Below, piece by piece: positions 7,797-17,036 of a stretch of DNA of 64,000 bases. Position 1 is the stretch's first letter. Each line of letters opens with the position of its first letter. Source of the DNA: an uncultured Lachnospiraceae bacterium (GTDB lineage: Bacteria > Bacillota > Clostridia > Lachnospirales > Lachnospiraceae); NCBI GenBank assembly GCA_934352055.1, contig CAKRJY010000003.1, positions 62,001-126,000 of the forward strand, in the 5' to 3' direction. The notes under the pieces were generated by a model that saw only the letters and a list, made by a program, of their open reading frames with translations, did not search any database and was not told the DNA's origin. A program made the position numbers and the translations under genes.

Positions 7797-8723
7797 ATGT
7801 CAAATAACAATGATCTGAATAAGAAGATGAACGAATTATATAAGTCCATGAGTAAAGGACAAAAGCTTCTTACGAATTATATTACAGACAATTATGATAA
7901 GGCAGCATTTTTAACAGCTGCTAAATTAGGAGAAACCGTAGGTGTCAGCGAGTCGACAGTGGTACGTTTTGCAATGTTTCTGGGATACAAAGGATACCCG
8001 GAATTCCAAAAAGCTTTGGAAGAAACGGTACGCAATAAATTAAATTCCGTACAACGTATGGAAGTTACCTATGGAAGAATTGAAAAAAATGCGGTTCTTA
8101 GTTCTGTATTATCCTCGGATGCAGATAAGATTCGTGAAACGATGGAGACAATGGATGAGGGTGTATTTGAGCAGGCAGTTGATACGATTGCCAGTGCAAG
8201 ACGTATTTATATTATAGGTATTCGCAGCTGTGCGCCACTTGCTTCTTTTCTGGCATTTTATCTGAATCTGATGTTTGATAACGTGATTTTGCTGCAGACC
8301 AATAGCTCTAGCGAGATTTTTGAACAAATGATTCATATGACGGCATCGGATGTGATTGTTGGCATTAGTTTCCCACGTTATTCGATGCGTACGTTAAAGG
8401 CAATGGAATTTGCAAATAATCGTAGTGCTAAAGTCATTACATTGACAGATAGTGTGCATTCGCCAATGAATCTGTATTCTTCCTGTAACCTGATTGCACG
8501 AAGTGACATGGCATCGATTGTGGATTCGCTTGTTGCACCTCTTAGTGTAATCAATGCGCTGATTGTTGCACTATGTATGAAAAAGCAGGATTCTGTAGCA
8601 GAAACATTAGGCGCATTAGAAGATATCTGGGATGAATATCAGGTATATGAAAATGATGAAATTGATCAGGTGGATGATTCCATCAAAATGCGATATGCAA
8701 AGATAGGAGATGGGGATGAGTAA
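7797..8723 (+). CDS. MurR/RpiR family transcriptional regulator
   Basis: The 308-residue protein has an N-terminal RpiR-type helix-turn-helix (about residues 1-80, with KLGETVGVSESTVVRFAMFLGYKGYPEFQKAL split over the recognition helix) and a C-terminal SIS sugar-isomerase fold (about 120-260, IYIIGIRSCAPLASFLAFYL). SIS domains in this family bind phosphosugars and control DNA binding. The frame opens at 7752, inside the preceding terminator, but the AAAGGAAA at 7781-7788 supports the ATG at 7797. Its target is unknown. It is cut off from the decarboxylase operon by a terminator and overlaps the next gene. Confidence 0.88.
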   Translation: MSNNNDLNKKMNELYKSMSKGQKLLTNYITDNYDKAAFLTAAKLGETVGVSESTVVRFAMFLGYKGYPEFQKALEETVRNKLNSVQRMEVTYGRIEKNAVLSSVLSSDADKIRETMETMDEGVFEQAVDTIASARRIYIIGIRSCAPLASFLAFYLNLMFDNVILLQTNSSSEIFEQMIHMTASDVIVGISFPRYSMRTLKAMEFANNRSAKVITLTDSVHSPMNLYSSCNLIARSDMASIVDSLVAPLSVINALIVALCMKKQDSVAETLGALEDIWDEYQVYENDEIDQVDDSIKMRYAKIGDGDE

Positions 8724-9942
8724 AGTCCTTGTAATTGGTGGTGGCGCAGCCGGTATGATGGCGGCATATGCAGCCGGTATGGTTGGCCATAAAGTCACTC
8801 TTTTAGAACAAAATGAAAAACTTGGCAAGAAGATTTATATTACAGGCAAAGGGCGATGTAATTTTACAAATGCATCGTCGCTTGATGAAATTATGAGCCA
8901 GGTGGTACGTAATCCGAAGTTTTTATACAGTGCGTTTTATACGTTTTCAAATGATGCTGTTATGGATTTTTTTGAGAACGAAGGTATGCCATATAAGGTA
9001 GAACGTGGAAATCGCGTTTTTCCGGTATCGGACCATTCTTCCGATGTGATTCGGACGTTAGAACGCGCAATGAAAAAGCAGGGTGTGGTTATAAAATTGC
9101 ATACACAGGTGAAAAGCCTTTTTGTAGAACAGAATAAAGTCTGTGGTGTGAATCTGATGGATGGAACGCAGATGAAAGCAGATCATGTGATTGTTGCAAC
9201 AGGCGGTCTTTCTTACCCGACAACCGGTGCAACAGGAGACGGTTATACGATGGCAAAAGCCAGCGGACATAAAATGATTCCACCAACACCGGCATTGGTT
9301 CCCTTAACGACAAAAGAAGAATATATTTTACGTATGCAGGGGCTGTCTTTGAAAAATGTATCCCTAAAAATCCGGGATCATAACCGCGTAATTTATGATG
9401 CTTTTGGCGAGATGTTGTTTACGCACTTTGGTGTGAGTGGACCGTTGGTTCTTACGGCAAGTTCTAAATTAAGCGGACGTTTCCCTCATATGTTTGATGC
9501 AACCATCGATTTAAAACCGGCCTTGTCACAAGAGCAGTTGCATGAACGTATTTTGCGTGAATTTTCGGCACGACCAAATCAACAAATAAAGACTGTTTTC
9601 CAACAATTGCTACCTTCAAAGATGGTACCAATTATGATAGAATTAAGTGAAATTCGTGCAGAAAAACCGGTAAATGAGATTACAAGAGAAGAACGAGAAA
9701 AAATCGTCAGGTTATTGAAAGCTTTCCCGTTTACGATTACAGGAACGCGCGGCTTTAAAGAAGCCATTATTACACAGGGTGGTGTCTCTGTGAAAGATAT
9801 TGATCCGGGAACGATGGCATCTAAAAAAATAGACGGCCTTTCTTTTGCAGGAGAAGTGCTGGATTTAGATGCTATGACGGGTGGTTACAATTTACAAATT
9901 GCCTGGTCAACAGGATATCTGGCTGGGATAAGTATTAAATAA
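8716..9942 (+). CDS. NAD(P)/FAD-dependent oxidoreductase, HI0933/BaiN-like flavoprotein
   Basis: This 408-residue protein is a member of the HI0933-like flavoprotein family. The FAD-binding Rossmann motif is at the N-terminus (VLVIGGGAAGMMAA), with the second family motif GKKIYITGKGRCNFTNA near residue 38 and ATGGLSYPTTGATGDGY near residue 155. The C-terminus GEVLDLDAMTGGYNLQIAWSTG closes the FAD site. The physiological reaction of most relatives is unknown; BaiN was linked to bile-acid metabolism, but that assignment should not be transferred. Two ATGs (8710, 8716) are possible, and the AGGAGA spacing favours 8716. It overlaps the regulator gene by 8 bp. Confidence 0.88.
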   Translation: MSKVLVIGGGAAGMMAAYAAGMVGHKVTLLEQNEKLGKKIYITGKGRCNFTNASSLDEIMSQVVRNPKFLYSAFYTFSNDAVMDFFENEGMPYKVERGNRVFPVSDHSSDVIRTLERAMKKQGVVIKLHTQVKSLFVEQNKVCGVNLMDGTQMKADHVIVATGGLSYPTTGATGDGYTMAKASGHKMIPPTPALVPLTTKEEYILRMQGLSLKNVSLKIRDHNRVIYDAFGEMLFTHFGVSGPLVLTASSKLSGRFPHMFDATIDLKPALSQEQLHERILREFSARPNQQIKTVFQQLLPSKMVPIMIELSEIRAEKPVNEITREEREKIVRLLKAFPFTITGTRGFKEAIITQGGVSVKDIDPGTMASKKIDGLSFAGEVLDLDAMTGGYNLQIAWSTGYLAGISIK

Positions 9943-9956
9943 AAGGTGGAAAAATT

Positions 9957-10625
9957 ATGAGTATGAATATTGCAATTGATGGACCGGCAGGGGCTGGAAA
10001 AAGCACAATCGCTAAAAAAGTGGCAAAGGAAATGGGATTTATCTATGTAGATACCGGGGCAATGTACCGTGCTATGGCACTTTATATTTTGCAGCATGGT
10101 ATTGATGAAAAAAATGAGCAGGCCGTTGCAGCTGCTTGTGATGATATCGATGTGGCACTTCGTTATGAAGCCGGAGAGCAAAGAGTACTTTTGTGCGGTG
10201 AAGATGTGTCAAAAGAAATTCGCAGGGAAGAAGTCGGAAATATGGCATCCGTAACAAGTGTTTATGGATGTGTTCGCAAAAAACTGGTTTCTTTGCAGCA
10301 ACAGTTGGCAGCAAAAGAAGATGTCATCATGGATGGTCGTGATATTGGAACCTGTGTTTTGCCACAGGCACCACTCAAGATTTATTTGACAGCAAGTGTA
10401 GAAACGCGTGCAAAGAGACGCTACAAAGAACTTTGCGAAAAAAATGTAACATGTGATTTGGCAGAAATCATGAAAGATATTGAAGATCGTGATTATCGCG
10501 ATATGCATAGGGAAATATCACCGTTAAAACAGGCGGAGGATGCAGTTCTTGTAGACTCTTCGGATATGACAATCGACGAAGTCGTAACTACCATTATTAC
10601 ACTTGTAAAGGAGCGTATGGCATGA
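9957..10625 (+). CDS. cmk: Cytidylate kinase
   Basis: This 222-residue (d)CMP kinase phosphorylates CMP and dCMP for nucleotide synthesis. The P-loop GPAGAGKST lies at residues 9-17, followed by the DTGAMYRA nucleotide-monophosphate site, the IMDGRDIGT segment near residue 124 and the lid region RAKRRYKEL. Length and layout are standard. It starts a tightly packed cmk-ispH-S1 set. The ispH ATG overlaps the cmk stop (ATGA), a common arrangement in Clostridia. Confidence 0.96.
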   Translation: MSMNIAIDGPAGAGKSTIAKKVAKEMGFIYVDTGAMYRAMALYILQHGIDEKNEQAVAAACDDIDVALRYEAGEQRVLLCGEDVSKEIRREEVGNMASVTSVYGCVRKKLVSLQQQLAAKEDVIMDGRDIGTCVLPQAPLKIYLTASVETRAKRRYKELCEKNVTCDLAEIMKDIEDRDYRDMHREISPLKQAEDAVLVDSSDMTIDEVVTTIITLVKERMA

Positions 10626-11470
10626 ATGTGACATTGGCAAAAAGTGCAGGATTTTGCTTTGGTGTAAAACGAGCAGTCGATATGGTTTATGAGCAGGTGG
10701 AACAAAAAGATGAAAAGCCGATTTATACCTATGGTCCCATCATTCACAATGAAGAAGTTGTGAATGAGTTATCTGAAAAAGGTGTCATTGTATTAGCAGA
10801 GGATCAGGATATTTCACAGGTTACGCCAGGAACGGTAATTATCCGTTCTCATGGTGTGGGAAGAAATGTGATGGAATCCTTAGAAAATGCAGGTTTTACA
10901 ATCGTGGATGCGACCTGTCCGTTCGTACAAAAAATCCATAAATATGTTGCAAAATACTCGCAGGAAGGCTATTTTCTTCTGATTGTCGGAAGCGCCAGTC
11001 ACCCGGAAGTACAGGGAATCGTCGGCTGGATGACAGGAGATCGTTATGCTGTAATTTCTTCTGCAGATGATTTGGATGGTTTATCCTTAGAAAATGAAAA
11101 AATCTGTATTGTTTCACAAACGACATTTAACTACAATAAATTTCAAGAATTAGTTGAAATTATCCGAAAAAAAGGGTATGATATACTTGTTTTGAATACT
11201 ATCTGCAATGCGACTGAGGAGCGTCAGAGCGAAGCGGCAACCATTGCACATGCTGTGGATGCTATGATTGTGATTGGCGGGAAGCACAGTTCCAATACGC
11301 AGAAATTATTCGAAATATGTAAAAAAGAATGTGAAGATACTTACTATATACAGACAAAAGAGGATCTCGATTTGTCGGTACTTCAATCCATTAGCAACGT
11401 AGGTATTACCGCAGGGGCTTCTACCCCAAACAAAATTATTGAGGAGGTTCAAAAGATATGTCAGAAATGA
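10622..11470 (+). CDS. ispH: 4-hydroxy-3-methylbut-2-enyl diphosphate reductase (IspH/LytB)
   Basis: This enzyme carries out the last step of the MEP isoprenoid pathway, reducing HMBPP to IPP and DMAPP with an iron-sulfur cluster. The three cluster cysteines are present in AGFCFGVKRAV (near residue 12), VDATCPFVQKIH (near 97) and NTICNATEERQ (near 192). The SHPEVQGIVG and GGKHSSNTQKL substrate-binding segments are intact. At 282 residues it is full length. It overlaps cmk by 4 bp and the S1 gene by 13 bp in a different frame. In some relatives ispH and the S1 protein are fused, but here they are two genes. Confidence 0.96.
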   Translation: MNVTLAKSAGFCFGVKRAVDMVYEQVEQKDEKPIYTYGPIIHNEEVVNELSEKGVIVLAEDQDISQVTPGTVIIRSHGVGRNVMESLENAGFTIVDATCPFVQKIHKYVAKYSQEGYFLLIVGSASHPEVQGIVGWMTGDRYAVISSADDLDGLSLENEKICIVSQTTFNYNKFQELVEIIRKKGYDILVLNTICNATEERQSEAATIAHAVDAMIVIGGKHSSNTQKLFEICKKECEDTYYIQTKEDLDLSVLQSISNVGITAGASTPNKIIEEVQKICQK

Positions 11471-12603
11471 GTTTTGAACAAATGTTAGAAGAATCATTTA
11501 AAACAATAAGAAATGGAGAGGTAGTTGAAGGTACCGTTATCAATGTTAAGCCTGATGAGATTGCTGTTGACATCGGATACAAATCAGACGGAATTATTCA
11601 TCGTAGTGAATATACCAACGAGTCAAACGTTGACCTGACACAGGTTGTATCTGTTGGTGATAAGATTGATGCTATGGTTATTAAGGTAAACGATGGTGAA
11701 GGCCAGGTTGCTCTTTCATACAAGAGACTTGCTGCTGAAAAGGGTAACAAGCGTTTGGAAGAAGCATTTGAGAACCATGAAGTTCTTACAGCTAATGTTG
11801 CACAGGTATTAAATGGTGGACTTAGTGTTGTTATTGACGAGGCTAAGATCTTCATCCCTGCAAGCCTTGTATCTGATACTTACGAGAAGGATCTTACAAA
11901 GTACAACGGACAGGAAATCTCATTTGTTATTACAGAATTTAATCCTAGAAGAAGACGTATTATTGGTGATAGAAAGCAGCTTCTTGTTGCAGAAAAAGAA
12001 AAGCTTGCAGAAGAATTATTTGCAAGAATCCATGTTGGTGATGTCGTAGAAGGAACTGTTAAGAATGTAACAGACTTCGGTGCATTTATTGATCTTGGTG
12101 GAGCAGATGGTCTGTTACATATTTCAGAGATGTCTTGGGGAAGAGTTGAAAACCCTAAGAAGGTATTCCATGTTGGAGACCAGGTTAAGGTATTTATCAA
12201 GGACATCAACGATAAGAAGATCGCACTTTCTATGAAGTTTGATGATGAGAATCCATGGAAGGATGCTTCTGAACGTTTCGCAGTAGGAACAATTGTAACT
12301 GGTAAGGTCGCAAGAATGACAGACTTTGGTGCTTTTGTTGAGCTTGCTCCTGGTGTAGATGCACTTCTTCATGTTTCTCAGATTGCTAAGGAACACATTG
12401 ATAAGCCATCAGATGTACTTTCTGTAGGACAGGAAGTTGAAGCTAAGATTGTTGAATTCCGTGAGGAAGATAAGAAGATCAGCCTTAGCATGAAAGCACT
12501 TCTTGCAACTCCTGAAGATGAAGTTGAAGAAGATGATGATGCTGAATTTGCAGATGTTGATATTGATGCAGTTGCAAATGAAATGGAAAAGACAGAGGAA
12601 TAA
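11458..12603 (+). CDS. S1 RNA-binding domain protein (ribosomal protein S1 homologue)
   Basis: The 381-residue protein contains four S1 repeats, starting at about residues 17, 103, 193 and 276. The third and fourth are the best conserved (VVEGTVKNVTDFGAFIDLGG and TGKVARMTDFGAFVEL). Firmicutes S1 homologues of this length bind mRNA and may assist translation, but they are shorter than the six-repeat E. coli protein. The C-terminus is strongly acidic. It has a GGAGG ribosome binding site inside the end of ispH. Codon choice looks optimised, with many AAG, GAA and GTT codons, consistent with high expression. Confidence 0.93.
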   Translation: MSEMSFEQMLEESFKTIRNGEVVEGTVINVKPDEIAVDIGYKSDGIIHRSEYTNESNVDLTQVVSVGDKIDAMVIKVNDGEGQVALSYKRLAAEKGNKRLEEAFENHEVLTANVAQVLNGGLSVVIDEAKIFIPASLVSDTYEKDLTKYNGQEISFVITEFNPRRRRIIGDRKQLLVAEKEKLAEELFARIHVGDVVEGTVKNVTDFGAFIDLGGADGLLHISEMSWGRVENPKKVFHVGDQVKVFIKDINDKKIALSMKFDDENPWKDASERFAVGTIVTGKVARMTDFGAFVELAPGVDALLHVSQIAKEHIDKPSDVLSVGQEVEAKIVEFREEDKKISLSMKALLATPEDEVEEDDDAEFADVDIDAVANEMEKTEE

Positions 12604-12630
12604 TTATTTTTCCGATTGAGGACAAGTTGT

Positions 12631-13410
12631 ATGGATGATTATGAATCTTTCAAAAGGGTTGTATATACGCTGACAAAGATTGATCTGAGTTCTTATAAAG
12701 AAAAACAGATGCGTCGGCGTATTGATTCTCTGGTGCGAAAGCGTAAATGCGACACATACGATGCCTATGTCAAATTATTAAAATCAGATGCGGCAGTTTT
12801 TGAGGAGTTTGTTAACTTCCTTACCATTAACGTATCTGAATTTTATCGAAATCCGGAACAGTGGGATTTGTTGACGCGCGAATTTGTGCCAGAACTCACA
12901 AAGAAGTTCGGTTCAAATCTACGTATTTGGTCAGCAGCATGTTCTACAGGGGATGAGCCATATTCTCTTGTTATGGCATTGTCTAAGCATTTAGATCTTA
13001 GTAAGATTAAGATTATTGCTACCGATATTGATAAGCAGGTGATTGCATCTGCGAAAGTAGGACTCTACTCTGAAAAGAGTATTGCAAATGTACCGGAAGA
13101 ATTCAAAAGAAAATATTTTACAAAAGTTGGTAGTTCTTATCAGATTTCAGAACAAATCAAAAAATGTGTGGAATTTAGGGAACACAATTTGCTTTCGGAT
13201 CCATATCCGAGAGATTGCCATATGATTGTTTGTCGTAATGTGCTGATTTATTTTACAGAAGATGCCAAAAACGAGGTTTACGAGAAATTTGCTAAATCTT
13301 TGAAAGATGGTGGAATCTTATTTATTGGTAGTACAGAACAGGTGACAGATTATAAGAGTATGGGATATAAGAGAAGATATTCGTTCTATTATGAAAAAGG
13401 ACAGGAATAA
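12631..13410 (+). CDS. cheR: CheR family protein-glutamate O-methyltransferase
   Basis: This 259-residue protein has a CheR N-terminal helical domain (about residues 1-70) and a SAM-dependent methyltransferase domain. Key segments are the VSEFYRNPEQW start of the catalytic domain, IWSAACSTGDEPYS (SAM binding), IIATDID and CRNVLIYF. The role is methylation of glutamates in chemoreceptors using S-adenosylmethionine. The ATG at 12631 is preceded by GAGGA with 8-bp spacing. The frame also runs from a TTG at 12616, which I reject. No other chemotaxis gene lies in the window, so it sits as an orphan behind the S1 gene. Confidence 0.9.
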   Translation: MDDYESFKRVVYTLTKIDLSSYKEKQMRRRIDSLVRKRKCDTYDAYVKLLKSDAAVFEEFVNFLTINVSEFYRNPEQWDLLTREFVPELTKKFGSNLRIWSAACSTGDEPYSLVMALSKHLDLSKIKIIATDIDKQVIASAKVGLYSEKSIANVPEEFKRKYFTKVGSSYQISEQIKKCVEFREHNLLSDPYPRDCHMIVCRNVLIYFTEDAKNEVYEKFAKSLKDGGILFIGSTEQVTDYKSMGYKRRYSFYYEKGQE

Positions 13411-13476
13411 AGACTCTAAGTCAAGTGCAGGGGTGTGATTTACGAATCACACCCCTTACTAGATACAGAGTCTTTT
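13409..13476. terminator. Nested bidirectional terminator between cheR and the exonuclease-like gene
   Basis: An inner hairpin has a perfect 12-bp stem (13429-13440 with 13445-13456) and a TACG tetraloop. It lies inside an outer 8-bp inverted repeat (13410-13417 with 13467-13474) that ends in a T run on the + strand and an A run on the other side. It separates two converging genes, so it can stop transcription from both. Confidence 0.85.
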
Positions 13477-13477
13477 T

Positions 13478-14566
13478 CTATTGTAATAGACTTTTTATGT
13501 ATTGTGAAAGGAAGGCTGTGTCAATATAAGAGGTCTGGTAAGGAATGAAGCTTTCCTTTGCCTTGTAGGTTCTGCAAAAGAAATAAATATCATCGCTGCA
13601 GGTAAGCGTCTCCGGTATAAACAAATAGCGGTCATCCTTTGCGATATAACAGGTTGCTGCGGTAGCTTTTTGCTTTTGTGAGGAATCTATATGTGTGGCT
13701 AGTTCTTTTGGTATAACCATATCTTCACCCGGCAGATAATAATAATCCTTTGGATTAGGAAGAAAATGATACATTTTTTCCTGGAGTAAAAATATAGAAC
13801 CACGAATCGTATTGTTTTCTAATACAATATAATAATAATCGTTGTGAAGTCGTAAAGGTGCTGGAAGTGTGAAGGAAATCGTTCCATGAAACTGTAGTTC
13901 TTCCTGCGTCTTTTTCGTGTAGTCCGTATAATTGACTACCGCTATATCGGAAATAGAAAAGGAGGCATTCTTTAACTGCGCATAGGCTAAAATAGGAAGA
14001 ATTTCAACCATTCCGGCGACATCTTCATAATTGTGCAATTTTAGAAGGGAAAGAGCGTCCTCATTTGGTTCTTTTGTATAGGCTTCATAAACGGATATGA
14101 GTTCTCCTCCGGAATACCGATCCATCCGATGGATTCCAAGAAAAGATTCTATGGCTTTTTGCCGATAGGATGGAAGTTGTAAAACAGACTTCATATTACG
14201 GCATGCTTTATAAATGTCAAAATGGTTTGCAGGCAATGCATCCGATGAAATATGTAATTTTTGACAACGCTCCCGTATAAAATTTTCATCAAAGCGTATG
14301 CCATTAAAAGAAAGAAGTCCCTGAAAATTTTGGGTCAGTTCAAAAAAGGCATTTATAAGATCTGTTTCCTGTGAAGGATTTTCTGCAAAATACTGTAAAA
14401 GCGTGATTTGCGTTCCTTGATGATAAGCACATCCAATCATATAGATCGTGTTATATTTTGCCGAAAGCCCTGTAGTTTCGATGTCAAATAGAAGATAATT
14501 TTCTTCCCAAAATTGTAATTCGTTATGCTGTGGAGTATAGCAATAGGTGTCCGTAAATGTAAGCAT
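13478..14566 (-). CDS. YprB-like ribonuclease H-fold (DEDD exonuclease-type) protein
   Basis: The 362-residue protein has a DEDD exonuclease core in its first 200 residues. The motifs are YLLFDIETTGL (Asp-x-Glu, about residues 26-36), FNGIRFDENF (second acidic site, about 117) and a C-terminal LHNYEDVAGM with His and Asp. This matches the RNase_H_2 domain found in B. subtilis YprB. The C-terminal 150 residues have no motif I can name. Function is probably 3'-5' trimming of nucleic acid, but this is inferred. The start has an excellent GAAGGAGG site. It is transcribed alone, opposite to its neighbours. Confidence 0.8.
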   Translation of the reverse strand: MLTFTDTYCYTPQHNELQFWEENYLLFDIETTGLSAKYNTIYMIGCAYHQGTQITLLQYFAENPSQETDLINAFFELTQNFQGLLSFNGIRFDENFIRERCQKLHISSDALPANHFDIYKACRNMKSVLQLPSYRQKAIESFLGIHRMDRYSGGELISVYEAYTKEPNEDALSLLKLHNYEDVAGMVEILPILAYAQLKNASFSISDIAVVNYTDYTKKTQEELQFHGTISFTLPAPLRLHNDYYYIVLENNTIRGSIFLLQEKMYHFLPNPKDYYYLPGEDMVIPKELATHIDSSQKQKATAATCYIAKDDRYLFIPETLTCSDDIYFFCRTYKAKESFIPYQTSYIDTAFLSQYIKSLLQ

Positions 14567-14619
14567 GATAACCTCCTTCGTTAGTTAAAAAATTAACAGA
14601 AAAACCCTGTGTTTTTTAT

Positions 14620-14648
14620 AGTATAACACATATTAAAATGGTACTCAA
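14620..14648 (-). promoter_or_regulatory. Promoter of the YprB-like gene
   Basis: Read on the - strand, TTGAGT (14643-14648) and TATACT (14620-14625) are spaced by 17 bp. They lie about 55 bp ahead of the start codon. The 190-bp gap between this gene and rnfC holds only this promoter, the rnf promoter and an AT-rich inverted repeat (TTAA...TTAA) in the leader. Confidence 0.6.
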
Positions 14649-14677
14649 AAAGATACAAAAAGATAAAAATGTAAGTC

Positions 14678-14704
14678 TTGATTTGTTTGCAAAAGTGATA
14701 TAAT
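14678..14704 (+). promoter_or_regulatory. Extended -10 promoter of the rnf operon
   Basis: TGATATAAT at 14696-14704 is a perfect extended -10 element. The best -35 match, TTGATT at 14678-14683, is only 15 bp away, which is tolerable because of the TG extension. The start codon of rnfC is about 50 bp downstream, and the RBS AGAGGGG lies within that gap. Confidence 0.55.
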
Positions 14705-14756
14705 GTATTAAAAGTGTGTAAACACCTAAGTATCGAAAGAAAGAGGGGTACAGTTC

Positions 14757-16079
14757 ATGGGCCTAAAGACATTTAAGGGCGGCGTTCATCCAATGGATGG
14801 CAAAGACTTATCCAAGTCCAAGCCAATTAAAGAATTGCTGCCGGAAGGAGAATTAGTTTTTCCTTTATCCCAGCATATTGGTGCTCCAGCAACACCGATC
14901 GTTGCTGTTGGCGATGCTGTTTTAAAAGGACAGAAGATCGCAGAGGCAGGTGGCTTTGTGTCATCTCCAATTTATTCATCTGTATCAGGAACCGTTAAGG
15001 CAATTGAGCCAAGACGCGTAACTGTTGGTGACATGGTGAATTCTATCATTATCGAGAGTGATGGTGAATTTCAGGAAGTTGCTTACGAGGAAACAGAGGA
15101 TGTAACAAAACTCTCTAATGAAGAAATCATTGGAAAGATTAAAGAAGCCGGCGTTGTCGGTATGGGTGGCGCTGGATTCCCAACACATGTTAAGTTGTCT
15201 CCAAAAGAGCCGGATAAGATTGAGTATATTATTGCAAACTGTGCAGAATGTGAGCCTTATCTGACATCTGATTATCGTAGAATGATAGAAGAACCGGAAA
15301 AATTAGTAGAAGGTATGAAAATCATTTTACAGTTATTCCCAAATGCAAAAGGTATCTTTGGTGTAGAGGATAACAAACCAGATTGTATTGAAAAATTACA
15401 GGCACTTGTTGCCGGAGATTCCCGTATGGAAGTTTGTCCTTTGCAGACAAAATACCCACAGGGTGGTGAGCGTCAACTGATTTTTGCAACGACTGGCAGA
15501 AGCATCAATTCTAAGATGTTACCAGCAGATGCAGGATGTATTGTTGACAATGTAGAGACTATGGTTGCCATCTACAATGCCGTACGTTTTGGACGTCCAC
15601 TTACCAACCGCATCTTTACTGTAACAGGTGATGCTGTATGTGAACCAAGAAACTTCTATATCAGCATTGGTACAAGCTATAGCCAGTTGCTTGAAGCAGC
15701 AGGCGGATTGGTAGCACCGGCTAAAAAAATGATAGCAGGCGGACCAATGATGGGATTTGCGTTGTTTGGAATTGATGTTCCTACAACCAAAACAACATCA
15801 GCACTTCTTTGCCTGACAGAAGATGAAGCATCAAAATACGAAACAACCGCATGCATTAACTGTGGACGTTGTGTCGATGCTTGTCCAGAGGCATTGGTTC
15901 CATCCAGACTTGCTGATTATTCCGAGCATCATCAGATGGATATGTTTGAACAATGGTATGGTCTTGAATGTGTAGAATGTGGTAGCTGTAGTTATGTCTG
16001 CCCAGCACGTAGACCGTTAGCACAATCAGTTAAGACAATGAAAAAATTTGTTCTTGCTGAAAAGAGAAAGAAAAATTAG
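14757..16079 (+). CDS. rnfC: Rnf complex subunit C (NADH-binding electron-transfer subunit)
   Basis: The 440-residue RnfC is the peripheral subunit that exchanges electrons with NAD+/NADH via FMN and iron-sulfur clusters. It shows the GGVHPMDGKDLS N-terminus, the VVGMGGAGFPTHVKL nucleotide/FMN-binding loop near residue 130, and two C-terminal 4Fe-4S motifs, CINCGRCVDACP and CVECGSCSYVCP. The order rnfC-D-G-E-A-B is the clostridial one. In the complex, electrons flow from ferredoxin through RnfB to RnfC, coupled to Na+ or H+ export. Confidence 0.97.
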   Translation: MGLKTFKGGVHPMDGKDLSKSKPIKELLPEGELVFPLSQHIGAPATPIVAVGDAVLKGQKIAEAGGFVSSPIYSSVSGTVKAIEPRRVTVGDMVNSIIIESDGEFQEVAYEETEDVTKLSNEEIIGKIKEAGVVGMGGAGFPTHVKLSPKEPDKIEYIIANCAECEPYLTSDYRRMIEEPEKLVEGMKIILQLFPNAKGIFGVEDNKPDCIEKLQALVAGDSRMEVCPLQTKYPQGGERQLIFATTGRSINSKMLPADAGCIVDNVETMVAIYNAVRFGRPLTNRIFTVTGDAVCEPRNFYISIGTSYSQLLEAAGGLVAPAKKMIAGGPMMGFALFGIDVPTTKTTSALLCLTEDEASKYETTACINCGRCVDACPEALVPSRLADYSEHHQMDMFEQWYGLECVECGSCSYVCPARRPLAQSVKTMKKFVLAEKRKKN

Positions 16080-16094
16080 AAAGGGGTGAATCTT

Positions 16095-17036
16095 GTGAGT
16101 GATTTATTAAACGTTACATCTTCGCCACATGTCAGAGATAAAATGGATACCCAGAAGATTATGGGATTGGTTGTAATTTCACTTCTTCCTGCATCTATTT
16201 TTGGTATCTGTAATTTTGGAGCTCATGCACTTATTTTGATTCTTGTAACAATCGCTTCCTGCGTGGCTTCTGAATGGATTTACGAGAAAATCGTACATAA
16301 AAAAAGTACCATCAAGGATTTGAGTGCAGTTGTTACAGGTCTTTTGTTAGCACTTAACTTACCACCAACATTACCATGGTGGCAGGCAGTTCTTGGCGGT
16401 ATATTTGCTATTGTTATCGTCAAAATGTTATTTGGCGGTTTGGGACAGAACTTCATGAACCCAGCATTAGGAGCACGTTGCTTCCTGTTGATTTCTTTTA
16501 CAGGATCTATGACAACCTTTACCTATGATGGTGTTACCGGAGCAACACCTCTTGCTGCATTAAAAGCAGGAGAGAGCGTTGATACCATGGCAATGCTTCT
16601 TGGTAAAACAGCCGGAACCATTGGAGAGACATCCGTTATAGCTCTTTTGATTGGTGCCATTATTTTGATTTTATTTGGTATTATCGATCTGCGTATTCCG
16701 GGAACTTATATTGTTACTTTTGCAATCTTTGTATTACTTTTCGGTGGACATGGATTCGATATGAATTATCTGGTTGCACAGCTGTGTGGTGGTGGACTTA
16801 TGCTGGGAGCCTTTTTTATGGCAACCGATTATGTGACTTCACCAATTACACCAAAGGGCAAAATTCTTTATGGTATCGCATTGGGTATCCTGACCGGAAT
16901 TTTCCGTATCTTTGGCGCATCTGCAGAAGGTGTTTCATATGCAATCATCTTCAGCAACTTGCTTGTTCCTTTGATTGAAAGAATTACGATTCCGAAAGCT
17001 TTCGGTATTGTAAGCGAGAAGGGAGGCAACAAATAA
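16095..17036 (+). CDS. rnfD: Rnf complex subunit D (flavinylated membrane subunit)
   Basis: RnfD is an integral membrane subunit with about ten hydrophobic helices that carries covalent FMN. The family N-terminus (SSPHVRDKM) is present, and the flavinylation motif appears as DGVTGATPL, where the Thr of GAT is the expected FMN-phosphoester site. An in-frame GTG at 16086 sits inside the ribosome binding site AAGGGGTG, so I choose the GTG at 16095 (313 residues). It overlaps rnfG by one base. Confidence 0.95.
   Translation: MSDLLNVTSSPHVRDKMDTQKIMGLVVISLLPASIFGICNFGAHALILILVTIASCVASEWIYEKIVHKKSTIKDLSAVVTGLLLALNLPPTLPWWQAVLGGIFAIVIVKMLFGGLGQNFMNPALGARCFLLISFTGSMTTFTYDGVTGATPLAALKAGESVDTMAMLLGKTAGTIGETSVIALLIGAIILILFGIIDLRIPGTYIVTFAIFVLLFGGHGFDMNYLVAQLCGGGLMLGAFFMATDYVTSPITPKGKILYGIALGILTGIFRIFGASAEGVSYAIIFSNLLVPLIERITIPKAFGIVSEKGGNK

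Noticed and set aside
11440..11475. Frameshift splitting an IspH-S1 fusion protein
   Set aside because: IspH ends at its normal length and the S1 gene has its own GGAGG and ATG, so these are two overlapping genes.
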